From: Caprella mutica
Lineage: Eukaryota > Arthropoda > Malacostraca > Amphipoda > Caprellidae
DNA: 64,000 nt
Direction of reading: 5' to 3'
Assembly: GCA_947561585.1 (NCBI GenBank)
Contig: CANNZV010001478.1
Coordinates: forward strand, 1 to 64,000
The position numbers were made by a program, and so were the translations under genes. Positions within the stretch are counted from its first letter, which is position 1. The number at the start of each line of letters is the position of its first letter. The notes beneath the pieces are model-generated. The model was not told where the DNA came from. It saw only the letters and a list, made by a program, of their open reading frames with translations, and made no database searches. Of the stretch, positions 30,634-42,994 are shown piece after piece.

Positions 30634-30926
30634 AATTTAACCATATCTCCACTGTAATATAATTTATTGTAAGTAATATAATTTGTATATAATTTTTCTA
30701 TTCATCTCCATTTCTTCCATTGAATGAATTAGATGCACGGAAGTAAATTATCACCACATGACTAACACCAAGAAATGCCTATGTTTATTTATTAGGGTGA
30801 ATATAATGTATGTTATTACACTAGAGTCACTTAAGACCAATTGCAGGAACTATTCTTCTTCTTTAACTCCAATCTAACTCCTCAATTGAATGAATTTGTC
30901 ACTGTCAACCTTATTCTGAATGATAC
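30634..30926. other. AT-rich spacer between two arrays
   Basis: About 290 bp with no recognised feature. The long plus-strand open frame starting at 30841 is mainly the array that follows. Confidence 0.45.
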
Positions 30927-31582
30927 GGGTTATACTATCACAATGGGTTATACTATCACAATGGGTTATACTATCACAATGGGTTATACTATCACAATGG
31001 GTTATACTATCACAATGGGTTATACTATCACAATGGATTATACTATCACAGTGGGTTATACTATCACAGTGGGTTATACTATCACAGTGGGTTATACTAT
31101 CACAGTGGGTTATACTATCACAGTGGGTTATACTATCACAATGGGTTATACTATCACAATGGGTTATACTATCACAATGGGTTATACTATCACAATGGGT
31201 TATACTATCACAATGGGTTATACTATCACAATGGGTTATACTATCACAATGGGTTATACTATCACAATGGGTTATACTATCACAATGGGTTATACTATCA
31301 CAATGGATTATACTATCACAGTGGGTTATACTATCACAATGGGTTATACTATCACAGTGGGTTATACTATCACAGTGAGTTATACTATCACAATGGGTTA
31401 TACTATCACAGTGGGTAATACTATCACAATGGGTTATACTATCACAATGGGTTATACTATCACAATGGGTTATACTATCACAATGGGTTATACTGTCACA
31501 ATGGGTTATACTATCACAATGGGTTATACTATCACAATGGGTTATACTATCACAATGGGTTATACTATCACAATGGGTTATA
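30927..31582. repeat. 18-bp minisatellite, about 36 copies
   Basis: The unit is GGGTTATACTATCACAAT with GTGGG and GATTA variants that occur in blocks (five CAGTGGG units in a row at 31048-31130). The period of 18 keeps frames open on both strands (Tyr-Thr-Ile-Thr-Met-Gly and Ile-Thr-His-Cys-Asp-Ser), without other evidence for a protein. Confidence 0.93.
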
Positions 31583-32404
31583 TTAATATTCAAAACAGTA
31601 TATGAATAATATTTTACTAAGTATTTTTATATATATATTGTAATTGTAGTTTCATCTATGTCTTACAATATATATAATATTGTATGGCGATTGATAATTA
31701 AATTCATTTTATATCCTATGGTCAGTAATATCTAGTTAACTTATACTAAAATTATTTTCAATTATAATATTTACGGAGAATTGTTTAAATTTTCGATAAA
31801 AACCTAACTAAAATTCATTCATATGCACATAATTATAATACAGATATCTAAATTAAATTGAATGTAATTGCCAGCTTTAATTAATTGGTAAAGTCTTCGT
31901 TGACATATTTTCAAAATAACGAGGAAAACAATTATCAGCTCATAATTATTAAGTTTGTCAGATTGTGAAAATATCTCTTAAGGTTGACCCTAGCTACATG
32001 TACACACACACTTTAAAGTCATCCTCATGTGAAAATCCTACAGCAATCAGCAAAGGGTTAAAACAGTCACTGTCAGTTGATAGAGAAGTTGACCCTACAG
32101 GGTTAGCATTAGGGTTACTAGCTCTCTCTTGTGAACCCAAGTCCCTTAGGGTGTACTGGCCCTGACCTGATAGCTATAGCTTCTTGAGTCAACTCATCTC
32201 TTGGCAGAAAAAAAAACATGTGACACTCATTCTTATGTTTTACAAAAGTATTAAGAAAAGACCTTCATTTATTATTAGAAATACTTATTCCCAATTTCTC
32301 TTTTTTATTTATTTGTTTATGGTAATAGAAGAACTAACTTGGTTAGAGTATAATTTATAACTATTACTTATTTAATACTTTTCTATATATTCGTACATCT
32401 CATG
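31583..32404. other. Non-coding stretch
   Basis: No gene recognised. The piece at 31970-32170 is less AT-rich and contains GTTGACCCTA twice (about 31984 and 32089), but its open frame starts with GTG and has no recognisable domain. Confidence 0.45.
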
Positions 32405-32540
32405 GCGTGAACACACCAGTCAAAACATTCTTAAATTCGAATAACATGAAAGAGTATTTTATTGTAAATAGGATGAAAAGCAGTGGACCAAATATAACAC
32501 CCTGTGGAACCCCCTCATAAAATCGTGTCCTGAAAATATA
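32405..32540 (-). pseudogene. Non-LTR retrotransposon reverse transcriptase relic
   Basis: On the minus strand, 32513 down to about 32460 translates as Gly-Val-Pro-Gln-Gly-Val-Ile-Phe-Gly-Pro-Leu-Leu-Phe-Ile-Leu-Phe. This is the conserved GVPQGS-x-LGPLLF block of LINE reverse transcriptases, with Ser changed to Val and Leu to Phe. The upstream residues Phe-Arg-Thr-Arg-Phe-Tyr-Glu fit the preceding region. The frame ends at a TGA near 32405 and no catalytic Asp-Asp block follows, so this is a short dead fragment. Confidence 0.7.
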
Positions 32541-34302
32541 TTCATATAAATATTAACATTGATATAGAGTACATTGGAAAGGAAATATATTCTACATGAT
32601 TCAGACTGAAATATCACTGAAAAATAGAATATAGTGAATAAATGTTCAATGATAGTTTGACATATCGAAGTAGGCAACATTTTGCAAAGAATTTATCCAC
32701 CTCAGTGTTCATAATTAAATTGCAAATAGTCTGTAGTTTCTGGAGTGAGTGAGTAGCATTTTCAAATACACAATACCTGCAGTTAATCATCTTACCTGAT
32801 AATACCCTGCAAATGGAGAGGAGGCCATTGGAGATTACACTGAATTACTTATGTTCTCCAATAGTGCTGGTTTGGACAATTATTTTACACATGCCAGTAC
32901 AGTGAACAATGAATTATATCTACCGGGTTCAAATTAGTGAATTATCATATTCATTGATATGAAATACATTGTTAATATGTAAAATCATATTGAATAATAT
33001 TTATATTTTTAGAGTACAGAGATAGATTTTTTCAAATTTCTAGGATAGTATCAAAATTATCAAATTTTTCTTTAAAAAACCTATTTTTTTTTTTTTCTTA
33101 AAATACCTATGATCCAGTTATTAGAAAATCGTAGATTCTCACAAATATTTCCTCAATGGAAGAGGCCATCGGTAAATGAAAGCCTGACTCAGCATAATAC
33201 TGAAGAAAAATAACCATCCAAGGCTGCCAAGTACTACTTTGAAGACCAATTTATGTCAAAATGAAGATAGCTTCACTCGAGATCAACAAAATAACACTTC
33301 TGAAAAATTGGGTCTTCCGTAATTTTCACGTTTCATCAATCTATATCGAGATGACTTACTTGTTACTCGGAGGGGCAGTTATGGTGGGGCCATAGAAGAT
33401 TAAGAAGGGTTCTCGCTTTACCTTCCATCTTTATTTCGCCATACTAATATCCCTTAGGTACAGTAAAGGAAAACTGTATTCGAAATTATTTATTTGCAGT
33501 TCACTAATTTCAAATTTCAAAAACCAAACTACACGTTGACAAATTTATAAGATTTGATGGCAATAGGAAATAAGAAATCTATTATTTCAGAAATTTACAT
33601 CACGCAGAGACACCTTTCTTTGATAGTACGTACAACATGTATTTTTAATGCACAAGAGTATTAAAACAACCAACTCCATTTCTGTACACATACTTGTATC
33701 TTCTCATATGTTTAATCAACCACTCGTTGCATATTTTTAGCTCTTTTTCAGAGAAGTTCTGTTGACAGCAGTGATACTGTCTAATATTCAGACTCATTCA
33801 TATGCATTAAAAAAGCAATGCCATTTGTATTCCCGAGCAAAAGATCTTGATGTAATTTGTTCTTGGGGAATATTTTCAGAAAACCAGTGCTAGGAATATT
33901 CTACATATCATATTTATCACAGGAATCCATTATGGAGAAGACCTACAGCATTACCAAAATTGGAGAAAAGTCATTGTGGGGAAAAAATGCTATAAATTTT
34001 ATATAGGAGATAGTGTAGTCATGATAAAGTATGAGATGTATGGATGAAGTCTATCGGAAAAAGATTCTTCAAGCGACGATTGAAGTGCGTGATAAGATGG
34101 TATATATAAAGTTTGAAAAATATACTGTGTTGACCAATGGAAGGCTATATTTGTGATTTTATACTATTTTAAAGTTGATTTTATATCATGGGTGACTTAC
34201 TGAATGATACTTTACTTGAGGTAAATAAAAATAATCCTAATAATTAAATAGTTCAAATACTGAAATGATGGAAATAATAAAGTAATGGATAGAATGAAAT
34301 AA
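32541..34302. other. Mostly single-copy non-coding stretch
   Basis: No gene recognised. A hairpin repeat copy lies at 33378-33440. The rest is AT-rich with no tandem structure and no long frame. Confidence 0.5.
33378..33440. repeat. TGGTGGGGCC hairpin repeat, half copy
   Basis: GTTATGGTGGGGCCATAGAAG and ATTAAGAAGGGTTCTC form the left arm. The right arm is decayed (CTTTACCTTCCATC). Confidence 0.65.
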
Positions 34303-34406
34303 TGAAATTAATTAAATAATGAAAATAATTAAATAATGAAAATAATTAAATAATGAAAATAATTAAATAATGAAAATAATTAAATAATGGAAAAAAATTA
34401 AATAAC
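34303..34406. repeat. 17-bp AT-rich tandem repeat, about 6 copies
   Basis: The unit is GAAAATAATTAAATAAT, flanked on both sides by degenerate versions. Confidence 0.85.
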
Positions 34407-34514
34407 ATGAAAAACAGTCCACTTGTTAAAAAAGTTGTCCAAAAATAATTTAAAAGAAAAAGGAAATAATATAAACTAGCTAGAAAATGACTATACTAAG
34501 TTATAATAATCATA

Positions 34515-34955
34515 CCACTTATTACACTAATTATTACACCACTTATTACACTAATTATTACACCAGTTATTACACTAATTATTACACCAGTTATTACACT
34601 AATTATTACACCAGTTATTACACTAATTATTACACCAGTTATTACACTAATTATTACACCAGTTATTACACTAATTATTACACCAGTTATTACACTAATT
34701 ATTACACCAGTTATTACACTAATTATTACACCACTTATTACACTAATTATTACACCAGTTATTACACTAATTATTACACCAGTTATTACACTAATTATTA
34801 CACCAGTTATTACACTAATTATTATTCCAGTTATTACACTAATTATTATTCCAGTTATTACACTAATTATTACACCAGTTATTACACTAATTATTACACC
34901 AGTTATTACACTAATTATTACACCAGTTATTACACCACTTATTACACTAATTATC
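34515..34955. repeat. 24-bp minisatellite, about 18 copies
   Basis: The unit joins TTATTACACTAATTATTACA and CCAG, itself a diverged double of a 12-bp word (TTATTACACYA). Variants are CCACT and TATTCCAG. The open frames on both strands are periodicity artefacts. Confidence 0.92.
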
Positions 34956-35584
34956 ATACTAGAGAGAAAATGGTGAAATATATCTATAATTACAAATATT
35001 AATGGTCATCAATTAAACTTTAGGAACACATGGAGATATAAATAAAACCGAGAGGTTACTAATAAGAAATAAACTAATCTAGTCTAGAAAATTAATAACT
35101 TATTTTTACCTGAGTTACCCCTCAAATAAAATAACCTTGAATTTGTCAAAAAGAGAGAAAATAAATTGAAAATTTACTACTTTATTTCGAGTTCATTATA
35201 TATTGAATTGTTTTTGATGGAAAAATATTGTTTAAAAAAAAATTATATATTATATTTACTAACTATATTATAATCAAATAACTGAAATTTCTCAATGGAA
35301 TAATTCACAAGAAGTTACTTGTACATTTTTGATAGTTCATTCAGTAAGGAAAGAATTGGTGTTTACTTTAGATAAATTATGATTTTATATTAGTTTTAAA
35401 TTTCGAAAAAAATTGAATGTGGAAACGCATTAAAGAGTGAAATTTATATACGATTAAACTATTAATTTTTGCATTACCATTATTATATGTAATATAATTT
35501 CATAATCCGATTGTTAAAGAATAAAAATAAAATAACAACATTGCAATTAATATGTAGTGGGATGAGAAATAAATCCTGATTCAG
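34956..35584. other. AT-rich non-coding stretch
   Basis: No gene or repeat seen. Confidence 0.45.
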
Positions 35585-35733
35585 CGGTGTTCGGTAATTG
35601 GGTAGTGACCGGTAATTGGGTAGTGACCGATAATTGGGTAGTGTCCGGTGATAAGGTAGTGTCCGGTGATTGGGTAGTGTCCAGTAATTGGGTAGTGCCC
35701 GGTGATTGGGTAGTGTCCGGTGATTGGATAGAG
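35585..35733. repeat. 18-bp minisatellite, 8 copies
   Basis: The unit is GGTGATTGGGTAGTGTCC with GGTAATT, GACC and GATAAGG variants. Confidence 0.88.
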
Positions 35734-36060
35734 TCCTTCAATACAAAACATTAGGATGAATAATTCAAATAAAAAATTGTTCAATAACAAAGTTCAATGG
35801 AATAATTATTAGTATTATATGAATTCAAAGAAGGAATCCAAAACTGAAGATAATTTCCTATGTTGAATAACATTTAAATATCACATAGATCAATTCAATG
35901 AGCAGAGATTAATATTATGGTTGGATCATAGAAGATGAAGAAAAACAGTCCCACTATAACTAATCCCTCTGTTATCAGAAATTAATATTAGATTAGATGA
36001 TTATTAATTTAAAAGTCCCTCTTACCTGTGTTCACTTCAAACAGTCCATAGTAATGCTTT

Positions 36061-36152
36061 GATGTAATATCTACGTTCTTGTTCTATTGATGTAAGATCT
36101 ACGTTCTTGTTCTATTGATGTAAGATCTACGTTCTTGTTCTATTGATGTAAC
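36061..36152. repeat. 28-bp tandem repeat, about 3.3 copies
   Basis: The unit joins GATGTAAGATCTACGTTCTT and GTTCTATT, with starts at 36061, 36089, 36117 and 36145. Confidence 0.9.
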
Positions 36153-36227
36153 AAACGGAAAAATAAAATTCCATAGTAATGAAGATAGGTATCAGAGACT
36201 GAATAATATAGAGGTTAGGTCCGCATT

Positions 36228-36378
36228 ATAGGACGGTTCCACATTTTCGGACATGTAAGAAAAAATATATAGTAATTGTTATTTAACTTTTATTCTTAAT
36301 TTGTATCCATGGTACGTTCAGGTATCATGGATACCAACTGAAGTGTTCGAAAATGTAAAACCATCCGATAACTCAGCT
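36228..36378. mobile_element. GGTATCATG foldback element, fullest copy
   Basis: Two nested levels of symmetry are visible. The outer arms are GGACGGTTCCACATTTTCGG on the left and TTCGAAAATGTAAAACCATCC on the right. The inner palindrome runs from ATCCATGGTACGT to AGGTATCATGGAT around 36305-36332. About 150 bp and non-coding. Related copies or halves are at 3245, 10840, 36777 and 37650. Confidence 0.7.
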
Positions 36379-36401
36379 AATTTGATTGACTTTGGTAGAG
36401 A

Positions 36402-36451
36402 GTCATGGTGGGGCCATAGAAGATTAGAAGAGTCCCAACATAATCTTCTAT
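36402..36451. repeat. TGGTGGGGCC hairpin repeat
   Basis: GTCATGGTGGGGCCATAGAAG and ATTAGAAGAGTCCC are followed by the inverted piece CATAATCTTCTAT. Confidence 0.65.
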
Positions 36452-36523
36452 ATTATAACTTTCTCCCAGAAATTCAGTCTATAAATCTTCTACTTTATAA
36501 AGAAATTTATAGTGTGGACATGA

Positions 36524-36573
36524 GAGATTAAAAGAAGACCCATCTTAATCTTCCATGGCCCCACCATAACTTC
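36524..36573. repeat. TGGTGGGGCC hairpin repeat, opposite orientation
   Basis: GAGATTAAAAGAAGACCC is followed by ATCTTAATCTTCCATGGCCC and CACCATAAC. It lies about 70 bp from the copy at 36402-36451 and in inverted orientation to it, so the two could pair. Confidence 0.65.
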
Positions 36574-37338
36574 CAGTACATAACTACTTTGAAGTCTACA
36601 CAAATGCGAATGAATAACTACTTGGCTTTATTTACGAGGGTATACTTCCCTGTCAAGGAAAGTCATAAAAACAAATCGGTTGGTAAAGTGGTCACAATAA
36701 TTCAGGGAAGCAGATCACCTGCATGCGGAATAAGTTACTAGACAGCAGTCGCAAGACGTGCTACGACTACAATTCCAAATTATCGGACGATTCCACTTTT
36801 CGATCATGTGAAGAAATTGATTTATAAATATAATTTTAAATAGTACAGATAGCTGTTGCTCATCCATGGAGAATTCAAATAATACGTACAGTGTTTCCAC
36901 GAAAAATGTATCCACTGCCATCTAATCATAGAGTTATGATATATGCTAGAGAGAGGTATTGTTGAAGCGATTGCAGGACGATGAAAACAACGGTGTAAAA
37001 CCTTATTTTGTTTCAGTTACATATCATTACTCCATTAAAATGATGCCAGATTGCCAGTCACGTGACCCAAAAATAAGGAATTAACCGTCCTGCAAGACGC
37101 GATATTATTTTGGCCACTGACTCACCACTTGCATCGAATATAAGTAGCTACTGTAGCTACAGAGTATAATTCTCTAATTAGACTACGTATCTATGGTACC
37201 AATATGTTATTGTAAAGATGAAACTTGCAGATTCAAGGCAGTGGATATATTTTTTTCTGGACACACTGTATAATGGTTTTAGGTGCACTCACAATAGTCA
37301 AAACTAGGATTTTTGTAATTATTAATATTTGTGCGCTC
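36574..37338. other. Non-coding stretch
   Basis: No gene recognised. A single arm of the GGTATCATG family lies at about 36777-36815 (AATTATCGGACGATTCC, ACTTTTCGATCATGTG). Confidence 0.45.
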
Positions 37339-37409
37339 CGCCCTGGTAACAATTTTCGTTGGGACAATATTGGGACAACGTTGACCCGAGAATCATTGCT
37401 GCCGGGGCG
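37339..37409. mobile_element. 71-bp foldback element, minimal form of the array-bearing family
   Basis: Ends CGCCCTGGTAACAAT (37339-37353) and ATTGCTGCCGGGGCG (37395-37409) are inverted copies with few mismatches. Between them lies one stretch of GTTGGGACAATATTGGGAC and ACCCGAGAATC. The ACCCGAGAATCATTGCT block matches, inverted, the left border AGCAATGATTCTC of the large array at 27894. It therefore looks like the unexpanded state of that family. Confidence 0.6.
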
Positions 37410-37649
37410 TATCGATGACACTGCTATCCAGTTTATCCATTTATTTTATGTTTCTTTGATTTTTCACCAACTTTATGAGGCACTGTTGATAGAATGACTG
37501 TTTTACTCTTTTTGTCTCTAATTAACTGACACGGTTAATTAGAAAAAAACTGACAAGTAAAACAATGTTCATTCTTTCTCTTTTTAATTTGTGTTTCTAA
37601 ATATAAGTGTGACACACGGACGAACGGACGCGGCTCTTATTATAGTACA

Positions 37650-37780
37650 CATAGATTGGTATCAATGATGCCTGCAGCTATCATTGATATCAATTAAAAT
37701 AATAGTTAAAGAACAATAATAATATTGTTATATATTTTTCCTTAAGATCGAAAACGTGGGACCGTCCGATAATTCGAAGA
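37650..37780. repeat. GGTATCATG foldback repeat, partial copy
   Basis: The inner palindrome TTGGTATCAATGATGCCTGC to CTATCATTGATATCAATT is present, and the right outer arm is GATCGAAAACGTGGGACCGT followed by CCGATAATTCG. The left outer arm is missing. Confidence 0.6.
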
Positions 37781-37799
37781 TTGCCCTATGCACATCCCA

Positions 37800-38005
37800 G
37801 TTGAACATAGACAATTAATTTACATTGGCGTTTATAATCAATGATAAAATGATTATCTACCTACAACGATTACTGATTAGACGAAAATACAATCCTAATT
37901 TATCACATATATGTATATTAAATATATTTAATGTCTCGTCTTTCGTCGGACATTCCCTACAGAAATTCCGACGATAAATTATGATATTTTACAATATGCC
38001 GATTA
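37800..38005. repeat. Dispersed AT-rich foldback repeat (TCGTCGG family)
   Basis: TCGTCTTTCGTCGGACATTC, GAAATTCCGACGATAAATTA and GATATTTTACAATA match the copies at 1660 and 29505. Confidence 0.5.
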
Positions 38006-38280
38006 TAAATTCAACAAACAATGATTCAATATCTACTTTAATTAACAAAATACAGATCAAATTCATATTTCATCTAAAACCAATCAACGTAACAACAAAC
38101 AGTTTGTCTACATACTAATACACAGGGCATTAATTAATGGATACATCATATATCAATTAGTTTTCACCCTCTGTAGCCGATTCTATTCCGTCATCATTGA
38201 AAGGACCTGAACACCACGCTACAAACTTTGGTATAATAGTTACCCCTCCGATAGGAATGGAGACAATAGTTTGAAAAGGG

Positions 38281-39403
38281 AAATACTGACAGGATGACAG
38301 AGGAATACTGACAGGATGACAGAGGAATACTGACAGGATGACGGAGAAATACTGACAGGATGACAGAGGAATACTGACAGGATGACAGAGGAATACTGAC
38401 AGGATGACGGAGAAATACTGACAGGATGACGGAGAAATACTGGCCTGATGACAGAGAAATACTGACAGGATGACAGAGAAATACTGACAGGATGACGGAG
38501 AAATACTGACAGGATGACGGAGAAATACTGACAGGATGACGGAGAAATACTGGCCTGATGACAGAGAAATACTGACAGGATGACAGAGAAAAACTGACAG
38601 GATGACAGATAAATACTGACAGGATGACAGAGAAATACTGACAGGATGACAGAGAAATACTGACAGGATGAAAGAGAAATACTGACAGGATGACAGAGAA
38701 ATACTGACAGGATGACAGAGAAATACTGACAGGATTACAGAGAAATACTGACAGGATTACAGAGAAATACTGACAGGATGACAGAGGAATACTGACAGGA
38801 TGACAGAGAAATACTGACAGGATGACAGAGAAATACTGGACTGATGACAGAGAAATACTGACAGGATTACAGAGAAATACTGACAGGATGACAGAGAAAT
38901 ACTGACAGGATGACAGAGAAATACTGGACTGATGACAGAGAAATACTGACAGGATTACAGAGAAATACTGACAGGATGACAGAGAAATACTGACAGGATG
39001 ACAGATAAATACTGACAGGATGACAGAGAAATACTGACAGGATGACGGAGAAATACTGACAGGATGAAAGAGAAATACTGACCGGATGACAGAGAAATAC
39101 TGACAGGATGACAGAGAAATACTGACAGAATGTCAGAGAAATACTGACAGGATGACAGACAAATACTGACAGGATGACTGAGAAATACTGACAGGATGAC
39201 AGAGAAATACTGACAGGATGACAGAGAAATACTGACAGGATGACAGACAAATACTGACAGGATGACGGAGAAATACTGACAGGATGACGGAGAAATACTG
39301 ACAGGATGACAGAGAAATACTGACAGGATGACAGAGAAATACTGACAGGATGACAGAGAAATACTGACAGGATGACAGAGAAATACTGACAGGATGACAG
39401 AGA
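38281..39403. repeat. 22-bp minisatellite, 51 copies
   Basis: The unit is AAATACTGACAGGATGACAGAG. Marked variants (TGGCCTGATG, TGGACTGATG, AGGATTACAG, GACAGATAAA) recur in blocks, for example two TGGCCTGATG units at 38432 and 38550, and two TGGACTGATG units. Minus-strand open frames of over 150 codons are artefacts of the array. Confidence 0.93.
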
Positions 39404-39573
39404 CATCCAAAGCATCACAAGTTCTGTTGGGTGAAATGTAACTATATTGGATTAATTAACCGAACTATTGCTTTAACTTATAATAAAAAACTGAAGGGGA
39501 AACTATAGCGTGTCTGTTAATGGAGAATTGAACTTTTTATATTGTCTCACAGTGGAGTAAAAACACAGTGTAC

Positions 39574-41999
39574 AATATGACACAGTATAGTCGATATGAC
39601 ACAGTAGCCGATATGACACAGTAGCTGATATGACACAGTAGCCGATATGACACAGTAGCCGATATGACACAGTAGCCGATATGACACAGTAGCCGATATG
39701 ACACAGTAGCCGATATGACACAGTAGCCGATATGACACAGTAGCCGATATGACACAGTAGCCGATATGACACAGTAGTCGATATGACACAGTAGCCGATA
39801 TGACACAGTAGCCGATATGACACAGTAGCCGATATGACACAGTAGCCGATATGACACAGTAGCCGTTATGACACAGTAGCTGATATGACACAGTAGCCGT
39901 TATGACACAGTAGCTGATAATATGACTCAGTAGCCGTTATGACACAGTAGGCGATATGACACAGTAGCCGATGTGACACAGTAGCCGATATGACACAGTA
40001 GCCGATATGACACAGTAGCCGTTATGACACAGTAGCCGTTATGACACAGTAGCTGATATGACACAGTAGCCGTTATGACACAGTAGCTGATAATATGACT
40101 CAGTAGCCGTTATGACACAGTAGGCGATATGACACAGTAGCCGATATGACACAGTAGCCGATATGACACAGTAGCCGATATGACACAGTAGCCGTTATGA
40201 CACAGTAGCCGTTATGACACAGTAGCTGATATGACACAGTAGCCGTTATGACACAGTAGCTGATATGACACAGTAGCCGTTATGACACAGTAGCCGATAT
40301 GACACAGTAGCCGATATGACACAGTAGCCGATATGACACAGTAGCCGATATGACACAGTAGCCGTTATGACACAGTAGCTGATATGACACAGTAGCCGTT
40401 ATGACACAGTAGCCGTTATGACACAGTAGCTGATATGACACAGTAGCTGATATGACACAGTAGCCGATATGACACAGTAGCCGATATGACACAGTAGCCG
40501 ATATGAAACAGTAGTCGTTATGACACAGTAGCTGATATGACACAGTAGCCGTTATGACACAGTAGCCGTTATGACACAGTAGCTGATATGACACAGTAGC
40601 CGATATGACACAGTAGCCGATATGACACAGTAGCCGATATGACACAGTAGCCGATATGACACAGTAGCTGATATGACACAGTAGCCGATATGACACAGTA
40701 GCCGAGATGACACAGTAGCCGTTATGACACAGTAGCTGATATGACACAGTAGCTGATATGACACAGTAGCCGATATGACACAGTAGCCGATATGACACAG
40801 TAGCCGATATGACACAGTAGCCGATATGACACAGTAGCCGAGATGACACAGTAGCCGTTATGACACAGTAGCTGATATGACACAGTAGCTGATATGACAC
40901 AGTAGCCGATATGACACAGTAGCCGATATGACACAGTAGCCGATATGACACAGTAGCCGTTATGACACAGTAGCTGATATGACACAGTAGCTGATATGAC
41001 ACAGTAGCCGATATGACATCGTAGCCGATATGACACAGTAGCCGATATGACACAGTAGCCGATATGACACAGTAGCCGATATGACACAGTAGCCGAGATG
41101 ACACAGTAGCCGTTATGACACAGTAGCCGATATGACACAGTAGCCGATATGACACAGTAGCCGATATGACACAGTAGCCGAGATGACACAGTAGCCGTTA
41201 TGACACAGTAGCTGATATGACACAGTAGCTGATATGACACAGTAGCCGATATGACACAGTAGCCGAGATGACACAGTAGCCGTTATGACACAGTAGCTGA
41301 TATGACACAGTAGCTGATATGACACAGTAGCCGATATGACACAGTAGCTGATATGACACAGTAGCCGATATGACACAGTAGCCGATATGACACAGTAGCC
41401 GATATGACAAAGTAGCCGATATGACACAGTAGCCGATATGACACAGTAGCCGATATGACACAGTAGCCGATATGACACAGTAGCCGATATGACACAGTAG
41501 CCGAGATGACACAGTAGCCGTTATGACACAGTAGCTGATATGACCCAGTAGCTGATATGACACAGTAGCCGATATGACACAGTAGCTGATATGACACAGT
41601 AGCCGATATGACACAGTAGCCGATATGACACAGTAGCCGATATGACAAAGTAGCCGATATGACACAGTAGCCGATATGACACAGTAGCCGATTTGACACA
41701 GTAGCCGATATGACACAGTAGCTGATATGACACAGTAGCTGATATGACACAGTAGCCGATATGACACAGTAGCTGATATGACACAGTAGCCGATATGACA
41801 CAGTAGCCGATATGACACAGTAGCCGATATGACAAAGTAGCCGATATGACACAGTAGCCGATATGACAAAGTAGCCGATATGACACAGTAGCCGATATGA
41901 CACAGTAGCCGATTTGACACAGTAGCCGATATGACACAGTAGCCGATATGACACAGTAGCCGATATGACACAGTAGCCGATATGACACAGTAGCCGATA
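39574..41999. repeat. 17-bp minisatellite, about 143 copies, 2.4 kb
   Basis: The unit is AGCCGATATGACACAGT. Variants (GCTGATA, GCCGTTA, GCCGAGA, CAAAGT, GATTTGAC, and an irregular TGATAATATGACTCAGT) recur in blocks whose spacing is a multiple of 17, such as GAGATGACACAG at 40705 and 40841 (136 bp) and at 41178 and 41263 (85 bp). It is the longest array in the window. All its minus-strand open frames are shadows. Confidence 0.95.
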
Positions 42000-42047
42000 A
42001 GCAAGTCAATAAAATAGATGTCCAGTCTTTGATAGGAAGGATCATTT

Positions 42048-42088
42048 CAGTGTACCCTGTCATTGAAACTGAATGACACGGTACACTG
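42048..42088. repeat. Strong hairpin at the edge of the 17-bp array
   Basis: CAGTGTACCCTGTCATT, loop GAAACTG, AATGACACGGTACACTG: 17-bp arms with one mismatch. Weaker complementarity extends outward (GGAAGGATCATTT with TAAAAACCTTC). It lies 49 bp beyond the array end. Confidence 0.8.
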
Positions 42089-42994
42089 TAAAAACCTTCT
42101 TAGCCACTTCCTATTGAAGACAGAAAACCGTTTTGCTACTTGCTTTTCGGTGACTGTGTATGTATTTACCCTGATTATATTCTCAACTTATTTTTTTATT
42201 TTGGAAGATTTCGAAAATTTATCAAAGATTTTTGTTTTCCAATACCACCATTTAATTTATTGTTCTACATAATTCGTATCTGAAAATGAATAAAACTTAT
42301 AAAATTACTATGTTACTTTGAATGACTTTTTACCATATCTTCAGTAAATGAATAAACTGCTGTATGTGCTATCGATAGATCATTGAACTAATCATATAAA
42401 ATAATAATGAATTGATACCTATTACTTTCTCAAAAAAAAAATCTTATTAAAATAAATTTAAAGAAAGATAAATTAATGTAGTTAATGATGTCACCGATAT
42501 AGGCTTCGATTCCGAAACAGACGTTGAAAACCTACTGATAATATAATTTCCTACTCTACCTATCATAAAGCATGCAAATTTCACTTAATTTAACAGTACA
42601 TTCCCTCGTGTTTACACCAAATAGAACATTTGTCCCCAAGTCAGCTGGGATGAAGAAATTACTCTAGACTCGCTGAACATTCTGGATTTAATTAAACAAC
42701 TTGGAGCAACGAATAAAAGAACGAGAAGACGCTTTCCAGGAGAAACTTTTTGAGCATTCACAACAAAACGACCGACTGAATCCGTCTAAACTATTTAAAG
42801 TATATACTTCAATAGTTTGACTATATGTAATATAGTTGGGGATGATATTCTGCAAAACGGATTAAACTTTTCAAAGGAAAACTAAATTTATAATTTTTCA
42901 CATAAAGTAAGCAAAAGTTAGTATTAGTTTTACATTTCGATTTCTAGTAAAAGAGAAACTGTAATAATATTTAATATATTTATTAGATTGTTGT
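42089..42994. other. Non-coding stretch
   Basis: No gene recognised; the short plus-strand frame at 42063-42272 is unsupported. A SINE-like 3' end is at 42488-42538 (GATTCCGAAACAGACGTTG). Confidence 0.45.

Noticed and set aside
30841..31605. 254-codon plus frame with an apparent unique N terminus
   Set aside because: The unique part is short and AT-rich; the remainder is the 18-bp repeat translated. The minus strand is equally open.
31965..32165. 66-codon plus frame in a moderately GC-rich patch
   Set aside because: Starts with GTG, contains a short direct repeat, and shows no protein-family feature.
39503..42063. Many minus-strand frames of 87-291 codons (Cys-His-Ile-Gly-Tyr type)
   Set aside because: Shadows of the 17-bp array in all phases.
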